Counted from the first letter of the stretch, positions 26,750-39,572 are shown. The stretch: 64,000 bases of DNA from Cucumis sativus (GCF_000004075.3 NC_026659.2:4774001-4838000), one strand, 5' to 3'. Numbers and translations are program-made. The notes: generated from the sequence alone by a model not told the origin.

Positions 26750-27360
26750 AATACAAATTTGGTCTTACTTGACGTATGCAAATTTTGATTTCTTGATGGC
26801 CATGACAAATTACCATTTTTCTTAATAAAATGTTTATCTTGACGGTCATGTACGTAAAAAAAAAGTCTTCTTATTTTGTTGAAGAAATATGAAAAAAAAA
26901 ACATAAAAAAAATGTGAATTCTTGATTTACTTGATTAGCAAAGTTCTCTTAATTTTGTTGATGATTCAAAAATGTCAAAAAAATTATTTCTCAATGGACA
27001 ATAAACATGAAGGATAATATATTAGTTAATTATCAATGTCATTAAGTTAGTTTGGTTTTTTTAATGGATGAGGCTTATCAAGGAAATGAATTTTCTTGAT
27101 TTGCATGTGGCCATCATCGAAAAAAAATTAATATATTTGTTTTGGATTTTTTGATAGGTTTAGAATTTTCTTAATCGATGTAAGATGTCTTGATGGACAG
27201 AGAACAAAAAAAAGATCATGGACAAAGTCTATTAAGAAAAATGATATCTTGATGGACATTGTCCATTAAGAAAAATATTATAATTTTAGATTTATGATAA
27301 GATCATGGGACAAGACCCATAAAAAAAATAATATCTTAATAGACATTGTCCATCATTAAA
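26750..27360. repeat. Cluster of short palindromic repeats (GGACATTGTCC type)
   Basis: A CTTGATGG-x-CAT motif recurs (about 26795, 26835, 27105, 27187, 27250, 27336). At 27248-27270 it forms a near-perfect 23 nt palindrome, CTTGATGGACATTGTCCATT plus AAG. Other units carry GATCATGGGACAAGACCC and TTAATAGACATTGTCCATCA. Each should form a short hairpin. Possibly the interior of a non-autonomous DNA transposon; its ends were not identified. Confidence 0.45.
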
Positions 27361-27929
27361 TTAGTTATTGTGTTCAACTTTAATGAGTTGAATTGAAAGT
27401 TTGTAATTTATGGTTAATTTGTAAAAGTTGGCAACACCATACGTCAACCAAAATAAATAAATAAATAGATTAGTAAAAAAAAAACACATTTTAAACAAAG
27501 CTAACATGTTTTTATTATTTATAGTAAACTTTGTTACTTATATATTTTATATTTTATATTTTCTAAAATTTTAATCTTCTAATATATAAGAAAAAATGTT
27601 GATTCATTTCATTTCGATCTTAAATATAAAAATTTAATGCAATGCTTATGGTGCATGTGAGTTTAAGTGTAGGGTTCATTGTTTTATTTTTCTTTCTAAT
27701 CTCTACTAATCACATTTTTAAAGCACTCAAAATTTTCATAATAGTGTCTACCTTTTATTAAGGGAGTATTTGTTATATATTTGAGGTATTTTAAAAAATA
27801 TTATAAAGCGCGAAAATATTTACATCCTATAAAACAATACTAAAAATGGAAAAATCTCAAAAATCTATATATGAAATAAAAAAAGTATCTTGTGATTAAT
27901 CGGTCACACATTAGCGAGAAAAAACGATT

Positions 27930-28350
27930 TTGTATTCAATCTAAACAATCTCGTACCTAATTCTAAACAATCTTATACTCTCGTACCCAGTCTAAATGAT
28001 CGTGTACTCAATCTAAACAATCTTGGCACATGGTCTTGAACCTTTGTACGTACCTAGTCTAAACGATCATATACCCTTATACTCATTCTACATAATCTTA
28101 TACCATTGTACCTAGTTTAAACGATCTTGTATCAAATCTAAACGACATTGTTACACAGTCTTGTACCATTGTACTCAATCTAAACGATCTTGTACCTTTG
28201 TACCATGTTTAAACGATCTTATACCAAATCTAAACGATCTATTAGTGATAATGGTCTATCTTTGTTTATCTAAGATAGACAACTAATTGTTTAGATATTT
28301 GTACACGATCGTTTAAACCATGTATCAATATCGTTTAGATCATCTTGTAT
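27930..28350. repeat. Degenerate ~20 bp tandem array, TCTAAACGATCTTGTACC-like
   Basis: Roughly 15 irregular units of the form (A/G)TCTAAACGATCTTGTACC follow each other, some shortened or interrupted (for example 28003-28017 TCAATCTAAACAATC and 28217-28240 AAACGATCTTATACC). Towards 28270-28340 the motif appears inverted (GATCGTTTAAACC, ATCGTTTAGATC). It has no coding frame and no conserved spacers, so it is not CRISPR-like. Related patches are at 11537-11610 and 20995-21125. Confidence 0.75.
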
Positions 28351-28359
28351 GAAGAAGGA

Positions 28360-31300
28360 AAAAAAAGATGAGAGATGAAAAAAAATGAATAAATTCTAGT
28401 AGAGAAAATGAAGAAATCACAAATAAGAAATGGAAATATCAAGAAGAACAAGTAATAATACGAGGAGAAGAAGGATAAATCGCAAAGAATAAGAAAAAAA
28501 GTAAAGGGAAGAGAATGGTTTCCAATATTAAAAAACAAGAAAGGAAAAATGTGAAATTTATGAAGAAAAAAAACAATTGCGGTTTCGTTGTCTTTAATTT
28601 TTTGTAATTTTTTTGTTACACATGTCGTAAATATTTTTGGGTTTCGTTGTATATTATCGAATAATTTTTATTTATAAAAATGACCAGCACTTTCCATGTG
28701 TGTTTTGGAAAAATATTAAATTATAATATATCAAAATATAAGGTGTGGAAATGAAAATTTTAAGTAGATAGATTAAAAAGTAACATATGCTATTGATTTT
28801 ATTCTCCCAACATTGGAAAATAGAAGATTTTTTTTAGGATCAGTTAGGAATATTTTTTTCATTTCAAACATGTGAAAAAAAAAATCAAACTATATGTTCA
28901 ATAAAAATGTTATTGTAACCTACACCCTTTTCAAAAATTATTTTACAAAAACAAAATTTGTTTAGTTGGACTGTATTTAAAAAGTGATTTCATTAATCAA
29001 AATTATGTTTTATTACTCTTTATTACCTATATATTTTGAGAATTTCTTTTTGTTAAAATTGATTGATGAATTCCTAAAATTAATTTTACTTCTGCAAAAT
29101 ATTGAACTCTTCACCTCACTCCATTTGTCACAAGGGAAATGGACAATGGTCAAGAATAAAATTATTTAGGTAAGATATAGATGGCTTAATAAAGTAGTAA
29201 AAAGATCAAATTTGATGAGTCTCACATATTAAGTTAGATTAAAAAAAAAATGAATGGATGAACAAAGGTTGTGAATTATGATAATGGTTTGAGAGATGTA
29301 TATAGATTGATATAATATAATAAATTTAAGAGAAAAGAAAAAGAATAAATTGGAAAAGAAAAGTGGAGATAGAAAGAATGAGGCATGAGGTGTGGTGAGT
29401 TGTCAAATTGTGAACAAGTAGAGGGGAATACGTTGACTCTTAACTTCCCTTCACTTGCACGGCTGCGCTTCATTCCCCCACCTTAATTATGCTTTCACAT
29501 TTTTTATTTATTCCATTTTTACTATCACTTCTTTTTTTTTTTAATATTCTTTTACATTTTTTCTTTTCTTTTAGGTCTTCATTTGGGCGTTTTGTTGTTT
29601 CATATCCCCAATTTTGGCTTATTTATTCCCACTTTATTTCTTTTGGATTTTCTTATATTATATTTATTTGTTTTCAATTATAATTGTTTCATAAAAGATT
29701 TTGTTTTTCATTTTATGTTTTCTTTTTCTATCATTTTTAACTCACTTCATTTCTATAAACACTTCAAACTATTTATCAAATCAGATATAAAGTATTTGTT
29801 GTTCTTAAATTTTATAAAGTTATTTCAAATAGATAGTACGTGAGGTTGGGGCTATAACCTCAAATTTTGAAGCTAGTAGTATAAACTTGAAGGATGATCG
29901 ATCAATAATGAATGTATCAAAGATTTCATGAATATGTTACATATATTGATTATGTACTTAGATATATTTATTGATTTTGCATGTGTTAGTAAGTGAATTA
30001 AAATTGAACTCACTCAAATTCCTTGACACATTTATATTTCTAATCCTTATTATTTGGTTTATATATATATGTATATAAGTATTTTGAGAATAGATTAGTT
30101 GTGTTATGAATCTAATTATAGGGTGTTTTAGTTTACATAAGTTGAATAATTTCAAATAGAAAATCAAACCATCATTTAATTTGTTTAAGAATTATTACAA
30201 ACCCCACTTATAACCAATAGGGAAAAATAAATAAAAGTATTCATATTGTTGATTACATCACACCAAGTAATGGGAGAAAAAACAAACAAACAAACAAAAA
30301 AGCTTTTTGTTTATTCGTTGTATCTTGTCATTTTGTGTATGAATTGGTCTTTTTTTTCTTCTTTTTTTGAGGAGAAAATGTAATGTAGTAAATTAGAATA
30401 GAAGCAAAAGAAAAAGAAATAAATAAAAAGTGATATCTGTGAAAGGAGTTTTGGGAAACGAGAAAGATGACAATGGAAGGTTTGTGAAATTGGAATCCAA
30501 TTCCCGTATCAGATTCTCTTCATTTTTCCCACACAATATATCTATCATTTATATATATATATATATAAAGTTTGTAAATAAATTGCATTTTTATTCCCTA
30601 AAATTTTTATAACAAACGTTTTAATCTTTAAAATTTTCAATTCAATAATGCAACTCATGACGTTCGTCTTTGATGAAATTTCTTTTGTCCCTGGATTTTA
30701 TGAATTTTATTTAATTTAATCTCTACTTTTCAAATGGTTAAAGTGATATTTTTGTAAACATAACATTTTTTAAAATTTGTACCTCTACATATCAAATTTC
30801 ACCTATTTAATCACGGTTTTTTTTATTAAATATTCAACTTTTGGGGTTTGTCGCTATTAGAGATTTTAAAAGTTTTGCTATCAACTATAGGCTCTAGTAG
30901 AAAGTTTTGTAATCATCGTTGTATTTTGTAATTTTGATTAGGGTAAGTTATACAAAATATTATTTGAACGTTGGTTGTTAGGTTTTCAATTAATGCTTGT
31001 AAGCTTTCATATGTTGATTTACGACTAATTTTTTTTGGAAAATATCATTTACATCAAAATAAATTACAAACGTCAGTGTGCATGTATGATGGTTATTGCG
31101 TAAAAATAATATTATAATGTTATTTGTAACTAGATTGAAGTTGTTTTTGTTAATATATAAAAATTCTAGCAAGACAGGTACACATTAGCACATTGGTCCT
31201 AGTTAGCTAAATTTAAGGTGATTTGTAAGGTAAGATCCTAGAACGGTTATGATGTTGTGGCTCACACACTCTAATACCTTAAGTTGGAATTAGATTGAAA

Positions 31301-31727
31301 AAGTAGTGTAGAGCTCAATATATAACACACAAGCTAAACTTTCACCGACAAGTGTGTGTCAAGTCCTAGAAATGTGAGTCGACTTAATTTACAATGGTCT
31401 AAGGTAAGGATCACGACTTGTCATTTAATATCTCTCTAAGCTTTGTTTTTCTTCTTTTAATTGTTAGTGCATGACTTGCCTTAACTAGACCATGTGGGTT
31501 ATAAAAGACTTTCCTATCTATTTTCCTTATGAGTTTACATACACATTCGATTTTTTAACTATTGTTATAAATTTGGTTCCTCTCTCCGGTGGTTTCTTTT
31601 AGTATAATTTTAAAATTCAAAAATAAAAATAAAACTTTTTAAACTTTGGAGATATATTATTAAAATCTACCCTAAAATTTAGATGTTTTCTTAAAAATTA
31701 ACTTAAATAATGTCTCACAACTATCCA
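28360..31727. other. AT-rich intergenic DNA
   Basis: No believable gene. ORFs of 60-86 codons near 28.4, 29.0, 29.5 and 29.7 kb are Phe/Leu/Ile-rich translations of AT-rich DNA. There is a purine-rich stretch at about 28350-28570. Confidence 0.4.
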
Positions 31728-33116
31728 CACTACAAGAAATAAATAATTTTCCGACGTAGTAATATATCACTGAAAATCCTAACCAACATCGAGAAAGGTT
31801 ACTGTGGCGTTGTAGACGATATCGACAGACACGTCGGGAATACTTTCTCGACGCAACTCATGTCAACAACGGAAAAAATTTCCCCTACGCATGCTGCAAC
31901 ATGTCGTAGACGGCTTCTGCAACGTGTGCGTCGCGGAAGGCTTTAAATAATTTTTTAATTATTTGTTTTTATTTATTTTGTCATTGTTTTAGTTAATTTA
32001 ACAATATATATGAAAAGAAACCCACTAAATTCTTCCATTTATTTATGACATTGTCAGATATGGTTGATGTTGCTGATAAATTAGTCTATTTCCAAGCGAT
32101 TAATCGCTTTTGGAGAACGAAATTGGACAGAAGAAGGGACGGAGATGAACGATTTAGAGAAGGGAAAGAGAGAAAGTACAAGGAATGAGAGAGGGAGGTG
32201 AGCGATTCGGAGAAGGAAAACATGGAGAAAGTAGAGGGAAGGAGAGAGGGAGAGTAAGGAATTAATAGTGACAAAGGAGAAGAGGGGGATGAGGACACTT
32301 CCGGCGGCAGCAGCCACGACTGCGAAGACAGACAGATGGAAGCACGGATCTCCTCCTCTCCCTCTCCCTCGGTCGATTTTTTCTTCCTTTCGTTTTGCAA
32401 TCGGTTCTATGTTGAATGGGAAAGAAATAGAGTGGACTTTCCCCAACGTTTTCGAAAGCGTCGGGGAAGGGACCTTTCCCTGACGTCGAACAACCATAAC
32501 GTCGCAAAAAGATTAAGTAATGAACTCATTATTTAAACATTCTCCAACGTGCACCTGTCACACGTCGCGAAAAGGTGACCATTGTCACTTCAATACATAC
32601 ACTTACAACTTCCACTTTTCCGACGTGCGCCAGATATACGTCAGGGAAAGTGAAGATATTAAATTTAATTCTAAACTTTTTGCAACGTCTTATTCTTATG
32701 TGTCGCAAAAAGTAAAGATATTAAATTTAATTTTAAACTTTGTATAACGTATTGTTCTTGTGCGTCACGGAAAGTAAAAAAATTAAATCTAATTTTGAAC
32801 TTTTCTGCAACGTCTGATTCTTGTGCATCGGGGAAAGTGAAAATATTAAAATTAATTTTTAACTTTTTGCGACGTTTTGTTATTGTGCGTCATAGAAAGT
32901 GAATATATTAAATTTAATTTTAAACTTTCTACGACGTACGATTCTTAAGTGAATATATTAAATTTAATTTTGAACTTTCTGCGACATCTGGTTCTTGTGC
33001 GCAGTATAATGTTTTTTCATCTATGCAACCAATGGTGCGTCGCCGAAAGGTAGTCAACACCGACACATCTTTCACCGACGTTTCTAACATCGAAATTATT
33101 CAAATTTCTTGTCGTG
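31728..33116. mobile_element. Non-autonomous CACTA (En/Spm-like) element
   Basis: The left end CACTACAAGAAAT and right end TTTCTTGTCGTG (reverse complement CACGACAAGAAA) are 12 bp terminal inverted repeats with one mismatch, the hallmark of plant CACTA transposons. The flanking triplets CCA (31725-31727) and CTA (33117-33119) differ at one base, as expected of an aged 3 bp target duplication. Subterminal CCGACGT, CGACGTTT and similar motifs recur in both orientations, as transposase-binding repeats do in this superfamily. No transposase is encoded. The longest ORFs (32081-32536, both strands) are Ser/Arg/Lys-rich and look incidental. At 1389 bp it must depend on an autonomous partner. Confidence 0.8.
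32671..33002. repeat. Tandem ~62 bp units inside the CACTA element
   Basis: About five to six units start with CTTTNTGCRACGT near 32677, 32738, 32799, 32862, 32924 and 32974. Each runs ACGTC-TTATTCTTGTG-CGTC-GNAAAG, then AATATTAAATTTAATTTT. Within a unit CTTTTTGCAACGT pairs imperfectly with the following GTCGCAAAAAG, so each is a small stem-loop. The unit at 32924 lacks about 12 bp. A similar block at about 32612-32670 may be a more diverged copy. Confidence 0.75.
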
Positions 33117-33119
33117 CTA

Positions 33120-36100
33120 GGTCCATGACACAAACTATACTCACACTAGGATATTTTTTTTCTTGTCCCCACATTAAAAGTTTAATGGTAGGGGAGAGAC
33201 ATAAATATAAGACTTTTTGAGGGACTTGTAATAGTGGATGAAGTGGTAGTTAAAGCTCTTATCCTCACATGTGTGTTGTCGATATCGATATCGATGACTA
33301 ATTCAAAGGAGTTGGATCTTATCGAGTCTTTGGGTTTTCTTTTTTTTTTTTGATAAAATATTTTTTGTTGCATCTTTAGGCACTAATTATGTTTCTCTAT
33401 TATAGAAAAGAGACAAAGTTGTTGAATTCTATTGCAATTTTGACATTATCTTCTAGGGACTTTTTTTGCTTGAAAGAAGAATTTTTCTAGTTGTATCATC
33501 TCTAACATTAATAAAGAGTTAGAGTCATGATAGTTGAAATAGATGGCTAGTTTGATTTCACTCATCGGATTTTTGTTAATTCTTTTATTAATTTTGATAA
33601 TCGTTACCAACATTATAACATCTCTTATATACTTCATCCAATGTGATAGCTCGTATACATTCTCCTTTGGTCCATTAGGAAAATCTTTTGTAACTCATTT
33701 AGCTACATTATCTTTTTGCTCATCTTTTACATTTTTTGTGCAGAGATGAGATTTATGTTTTCTTATAAAAGAAATAATAACTTTAGCCTCTCTCTCTCTC
33801 TCTCTATATATATATAAAAGTTCAAAATATAAAAGATTAAAAATTTGCTCGACTCATACTTCATCCTTGAAATAACAAATTCGTCCTATGTAATGAAACT
33901 ATTAAGTATCTTATTGATTTAATTTTTATAACGTTTTATCACTGTATGACACACAAGATTTGACTTAACAATCACTACAATAAATTTGACTTTTATCGAT
34001 GAAATTTTTCGTCACCGAATTTGTATTTTCGTTGTGGAAAACATGTGATGAAATTCTTTCAAAGATTCTTATTAAACATCGCATGTTTGTTGCTACTAAA
34101 CATAAAAAAATCGCAATATGTGACGTCCCTTGATAGTGTCATGGTATGTGACATTTATAAAGAAGTCACGAACTGTGACATGTTTTGTTCTTTTTGTTGC
34201 ACTATGGAGTATTTTTGTTTTAGACATTATAGTCTTGTTATCGTAAATTTTTATGTTATTTTTAAAATATTGATATATTGGTTGTTTGAGATGTTTTTAA
34301 CATTAGTCATGATATCAAACACTTAGAAATGCAACTCTGCTCTATATATAACTATTAGGATATCACCTACAAGAAAAAAAATGATAAAATCAAACTTAAG
34401 CTATTGTCACGTCAAATATGTTTTATCTTTCACTCTAAAAATGGTAGAGATTAGAATCAAATCGCTATAAATATGAGATATTACAAAGATAATCAATTCC
34501 TTCTAAAGTTTAGAGATTAAAAACTAAACCGTTTAGAAACTAAATCATTATTTAATGTATAGACTATAATACATAAATAAATTTCACATACAATATCTTC
34601 ACGAATCTTAGTTGAATAGTAATTGGCAATAATGAATTTTGTTTCCAGAGGTGAAAAGTTGATCTCTCATCCCTTGTACCAAAGAAAGAATAAATTACAA
34701 GTTTGATCCCTACCGTTTTTTAGAAACTAGAAATCGATCTTTAATGGTTTATAAAGTGAATGTAGTCCTAAGATTTGATAAAATAAAATAAGAACAGAAT
34801 AAACAAAGCAACAACAATGAAACAAAATAAGAGAGAGAAGTAAAGAAGAGAGAAAGTAAAGAACAAAAATTCAACTCGTATTATAAAGGCAACTTGCATG
34901 ATCATTTATAGAGCATCGAAGAATGTATATTACAATATAGAATTAAATGAAATGTAGCTATGCATTTACGATATATATTATATCAAAGACTATTATGAAC
35001 TATTGGTGAATTCATAATTTAACTTAAAAAATAAAAAATAAAAATAATTTTGTTATTGTTGAATTGATTTTATGATTAGAAAAAAGGGGAATTCAGATAA
35101 AGAAGAAATAATAGGTAGCTGGAAAGGGTAAGAGGTTACACTTTGGGCAGCTTTTGCACCCCATTTTTGGTCCATATTCTGTCTCTACCAATGACCTATT
35201 TGATACTCAATACTCATCACCATTCTACAGTTTATACACTATTCAACCATACCCAAAACTATATCATTTTAAATATATATTCAATATTACTACACACCCA
35301 TTTATAAATACATTACAATTATTATATATCAAAACAAAATAAATGTCACTTTCATCATTTTAAGTTTAAATCTATTATGAAATAGCATTGACTTTATCAG
35401 TTTGTGTATTGTTCTTTGGTACTATATGCCTTAGTTTCATATTTTTCTTAAACTTACTTTAAAAAAAACGAGGATCAAACAAAATTTGTATGAACAAAAT
35501 ATTACAAATGATATAGGTGAATGGGATAAAATGTTATATCAATGTGGATGACAGTTTTATACTATTGGATGTACGAAAGAGAAATTGTAAGAAAATGTAT
35601 TTATATTGGTTTGTTGTTTGATGAGACGGTTGAATGTCATTTTTCTTGACAAGTTATTTATTAATATTGATATTTTTGTTTAAAAGTATATAATGTTTAA
35701 AATTAATTTTGGAGTAAGCAATGACATTTCATATCTCAATAAAAAAAAATACGATGGTTTTAAGTAGTAATTAAATTAAACTCGTTTTTAAATTAGTTGA
35801 CAAAATAGAGAAATTATTTACACTTTATGATTATTAAATTTTATCTTCAATTGTTTTTTCGTCATAAAGTATAAATAATTTTTATTTTTTATTATTATTA
35901 TTATTGCTGGAAAAACAAACCCTTTAGTTATTTTGAAACAAACCCAATATTAGTTATGTTTTTTCCAAGGAAAAAAAAATCATTTCATCCTATATGTGAT
36001 TTCTATGATCATTATGTATCACTTTACTTTTTATTTGATCTTTAAAATCCAATTTATTATATTTTGTACTTAGAAATTAACACCATAACTAAAGTGAATA

Positions 36101-37050
36101 TTAGTACTAATTTATATATAGAGGTCAAAATATAAATTAAACTCAAAATTTAATGGTAAAATGTAACATTTGAAATTTTAAGTAATTTCATAAATTATAA
36201 ATTTGGTGTTTCTCCAAAGTGAGAATTCAGTACAAACCTTGGTTAAAAAAAATAAAAGAAAATGAAAAAGAGTACAAACCAACAACTATCATATTTCTTT
36301 TTTGTTTGTTAAATTTGACGAGCCAATTGGGCCTTCAACTTGGACTACACTCACCGTGCTAAAATGGGCTTTCTCTTCTAAAAGTCCATATAAAACCTCC
36401 TCCTATGTGTAATTTTTCGAAAACAACCATTTAAGCCCATTTTAAAAATTAAGAATCTGCATTCAGCCCATTTTCAAATACAACAAAATTTTAAAAACAA
36501 TTTTTTAGTTTGACTTTTGTTTTTTAAAATATCATTAAAAAATGATAAAATTCAGAGGTGGAATGAGTGCTTATACAACTTAATTTTCCTAAACAACAAA
36601 CAAAATATAAATTGGTTACGTAATGCTAGATGAAAATAGTATATACTATGGTAGATAAATAGTATTATAATGTTTTTTTTTCCCTATCAATCTAGTTAAC
36701 TAAATTTGAGTTGACTCTCCTTATAATATATAGTTTATATAGGTTAGTAATTCTTTATTGGACTATGGTAGAGAATAGTTGTATTAATTTTAGGTATATT
36801 ATTGAATGGTTGTATTAGTTTTGGATATATTATTAAATAATTAACTTGGTTTGGAATACAATGAATTACATAATAAATAAATAGACACTAGAAACAAAAG
36901 CTTATGAAGTGATGTGGTGTGGTAGATATAGAATCAGAAAATATAACATAACCAACTAAACTAAGCTAACTGAAATGAACCGGACTGAGTTGAGACTGAA
37001 TGACCAAAATAGGTCTGATCGATGAACCTTAATTGGACCCGTTCAGATTG
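33120..37050. other. AT-rich intergenic DNA with a possible second CACTA terminus
   Basis: At 33973 CACTACAATAAATTTGAC resembles a CACTA left end, but no matching right end was found. A CT microsatellite followed by TA repeats lies at 33789-33817. No believable gene was seen. Confidence 0.35.
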
Positions 37051-37059
37051 AACCGAACC

Positions 37060-38500
37060 GGCTTTGGTAATACACGAGACTCGTTTCCCTTCTTTTCGTT
37101 CTCATCTGGGCGTCGATGAGACATTGAGCGAAAGATCTAAGGTCAAAGAAACTGTGCAACGACGGCGACAACGGCTGGAACCTAGTGCTGAGTTTAACTC
37201 ATTCTGAATTTCCGGATGAAATTGAAACTACACCTATTATTGCTCCTTCTCTTTGGACCTTCTTCCGACCTTTAGTGGTCGGAATCGTCAGTAGCCAAGA
37301 GTTGGAATTTCATTTTCAGGCTAGTTTTTCGTATTCAAAGGAAATATTTATTTTAAAAAAATGGAGCGAAGGAGAGCACCGTGGGGTGCTTGGACTGGGT
37401 GCCAACCAGCTGGGAGGTCGCTTGGCACCGGATCGGAGATGGATCTGCCTTCGTCGATGTTTTATCGAATCGGCGAAAGCAGAGTTATTCAATAATTAGC
37501 TTGATTTAGAATAAACACTAATTAACTTTAAAACGTTGCATGCTCGTTTGATTAAAATAATTAGCTTGTTCTTTTCACTAATACAGATGTTAACTTCTTT
37601 ATTTGGAAAACCAAAAGTTAATTTGCTTGGTTTCTAGAAATCCACAAGAGGGTTTAATCGAAGACGGGGATTGTTGTATAATCGGAGTGAAAGTAAGTAA
37701 CGTGTCTTGATCTAGAAATTACGAGGTATTGTTTTACTTCTTATTTCAGAAATTTATGTTCTTCTGAATTTGTTTTCAGCCTATGTTATTCAATCCTACT
37801 CTACGTTTTTTATCCAACAAGAGATAATGTTACCTCAAAAGGTAAGTAGGAGCTCATTTTCTTCTGTGGGTTTTGAAATGACTGTTACTTTAGGTCAATT
37901 GATCTATGGAGGAAAACTTAACCCAGAATGAGACAATATATGATGATGGTGTTGCAGTTCTTTTAAAGTTTGTATGTCTGCTTTCAATTGATTGTTTATT
38001 TGGCACTACAATATGCTCTCCTTTTGGTCTTTTTTATTTTTTCTCTTTTCTTTCGAAATACTGTCTGGTGGGTTGCTTTTGATACCTATTGTGCTAGTGC
38101 TTTCAAGGCATTACAATCCAAAAACCTCTCTTATCAACTGCCACTTTTTTTGTTGTTTCTTTAGGATAAAAACAAAACTTTTTGTTCATAATAAATGCAA
38201 AGAATTCCTGTTCAAAAGTGAGCCAAAAAAAGGCACCTTGGAAATTCCCATTTGTGTATAAAAGTTGTATGTTGGGTGTTGTCACAGAAAAAGGTCTTTG
38301 TGCACTCCAACTCTGGAACACAATGACATTCTCCCCTGGGGGAAAAAACTTTGCTTTTCTGTTGGCTTGCCAGATTTTGTTTCATGAACTAACAGTCACA
38401 AAGATAGGAAGAAGCCTAATAGGGATGTTGAATTTCTTAGGATATGGTTTTGTATTAGTATAATTATTACATTATTGAATAATTATTTTACAAGCTTTTA
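37060..38500 (+). other. Unassigned GC-richer region
   Basis: 37070-37480 is less AT-rich than its surroundings and contains an ORF of 104 codons (37185-37499) with no recognisable domain. Splice-like signals follow (for example CAG at 37777 and AAAG/GTAAG at 37839-37845). It could be a decayed gene or a transposon fragment. 38100-38460 has overlapping short ORFs that I cannot assign. Confidence 0.2.
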
Positions 38501-38539
38501 AAGATAACACGTGATTCGAAAGCCAATAAACTTAAAACA

Positions 38540-39196
38540 AGATTCTTCCCTATTTAGGATAGCTGATAAGCCTTCTGCGCACATGGGGATTGGTTTGAAT
38601 TTGCTTTGTCCTATTTGCAGGAAGAAGGAGAAATCTACTCATTTATTTTGGGAATGTTAAAATGTAAAAGAAGCTTGGTCAAATTTGATTCCAAACTCAT
38701 TTAATCTGCTTAATATGTGCAGGACTTGATGGGATACGCTTGCCTATTGAAGCTGGATATGTCAACCTTAATGCGGGGAAGATTGATAAAGTTGTTTGGA
38801 CGTTTAGGAACAAAATTGCTAATTCATGGAAGATGAACACCAATGCAGCATGGCTTGAGAATGTTGGTAGCAGAGGTATCAGTTGGATGGTTTGTGACTC
38901 TGATGGATCCTTATCTGCTTTGGTTCGCAACAGCTCAATGCCAAATGACCTGTGAAGGCGCTTGAGACCACAGCGGTTTGGGAATATCCTCAATGTACTC
39001 CATCTGTTTTAAGCAGAGATGCTTTACTGTTATTTTTGAGTCAAATGCTTTAGAAGTTATTAATATTCGAACCGGTTGCTCGGAGGATCTTCAAACAATG
39101 ATCTATGAACTTTTAGGGCTAATTACTTTTAACACTATCAAAACTATTCCCATGAATGACCAAGTGAAAACCTCGGACAAAACTATCACGATGTAG
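38540..39196 (+). pseudogene. LINE-type reverse transcriptase C-terminus (zf-RVT + RNase H-like), broken
   Basis: 38580-38690 encodes the zinc-binding reverse-transcriptase tail: CPICRKKEKSTHLFWEC, a stop (TAA), then NVKEAWSNLIPNSFN. 38740-38955 continues as an RNase H-like (RVT_3) domain: WKMNTNAAWLENVGSRGISW and CDSDGSLSALVRNSSM, then a stop. 38978-39196, in a shifted frame, holds TVIFESNALEVINIRTGCSE and the domain end. Two positions that are normally catalytic Asp (NTDAAW and ESDALE in the family) read Asn here. With stops, a frameshift and lost acidic residues it is a dead copy, either of a non-LTR retroelement or of the related solitary RNase H-like genes common in plants. Confidence 0.75.
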
Positions 39197-39572
39197 GTTA
39201 CAAATGAAATCATTGAACAAAATGAACCTCATTCTCGAATTGAAATTAATAATATATATTTGTTATTAAAATCAAGTTATTTCAAAATATATATATAAAA
39301 ATTAAATTCGACACTAGATGACTCATTTTTTTATTTTCATAATATAAATACATAAGTGTGATAAATAAATAAAAGCAAACAAACTTGAAACTCCAATGAA
39401 ATTCCTCTAACTACTTAAAATTCAAATAAATAAGAACTTATTATTTAAATATAATAAATTTATACTCATTTTTAATTTTGTGTTTACAATATATCTATTT
39501 TTCAATTAGGATTTTCTTCTTTGTTCCAAAAGAAAGAATCAATAAACAACAAATAATTTCAATTTCAAAAGT

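Noticed and set aside
27930-28350. CRISPR-like array
   Set aside because: Units are degenerate, continuous and of variable length with no unique spacers. The context is a plant nuclear genome.
29489-29843. Membrane-protein-like ORFs rich in Phe and Leu
   Set aside because: Composition follows from T-rich DNA. Several frames look alike and no start or splice context supports a gene.
32081-32536. ORFs of 66-138 codons on both strands as genes
   Set aside because: They lie inside the CACTA element, overlap each other on both strands and have Ser/Arg/Lys-biased composition with no recognisable domain.
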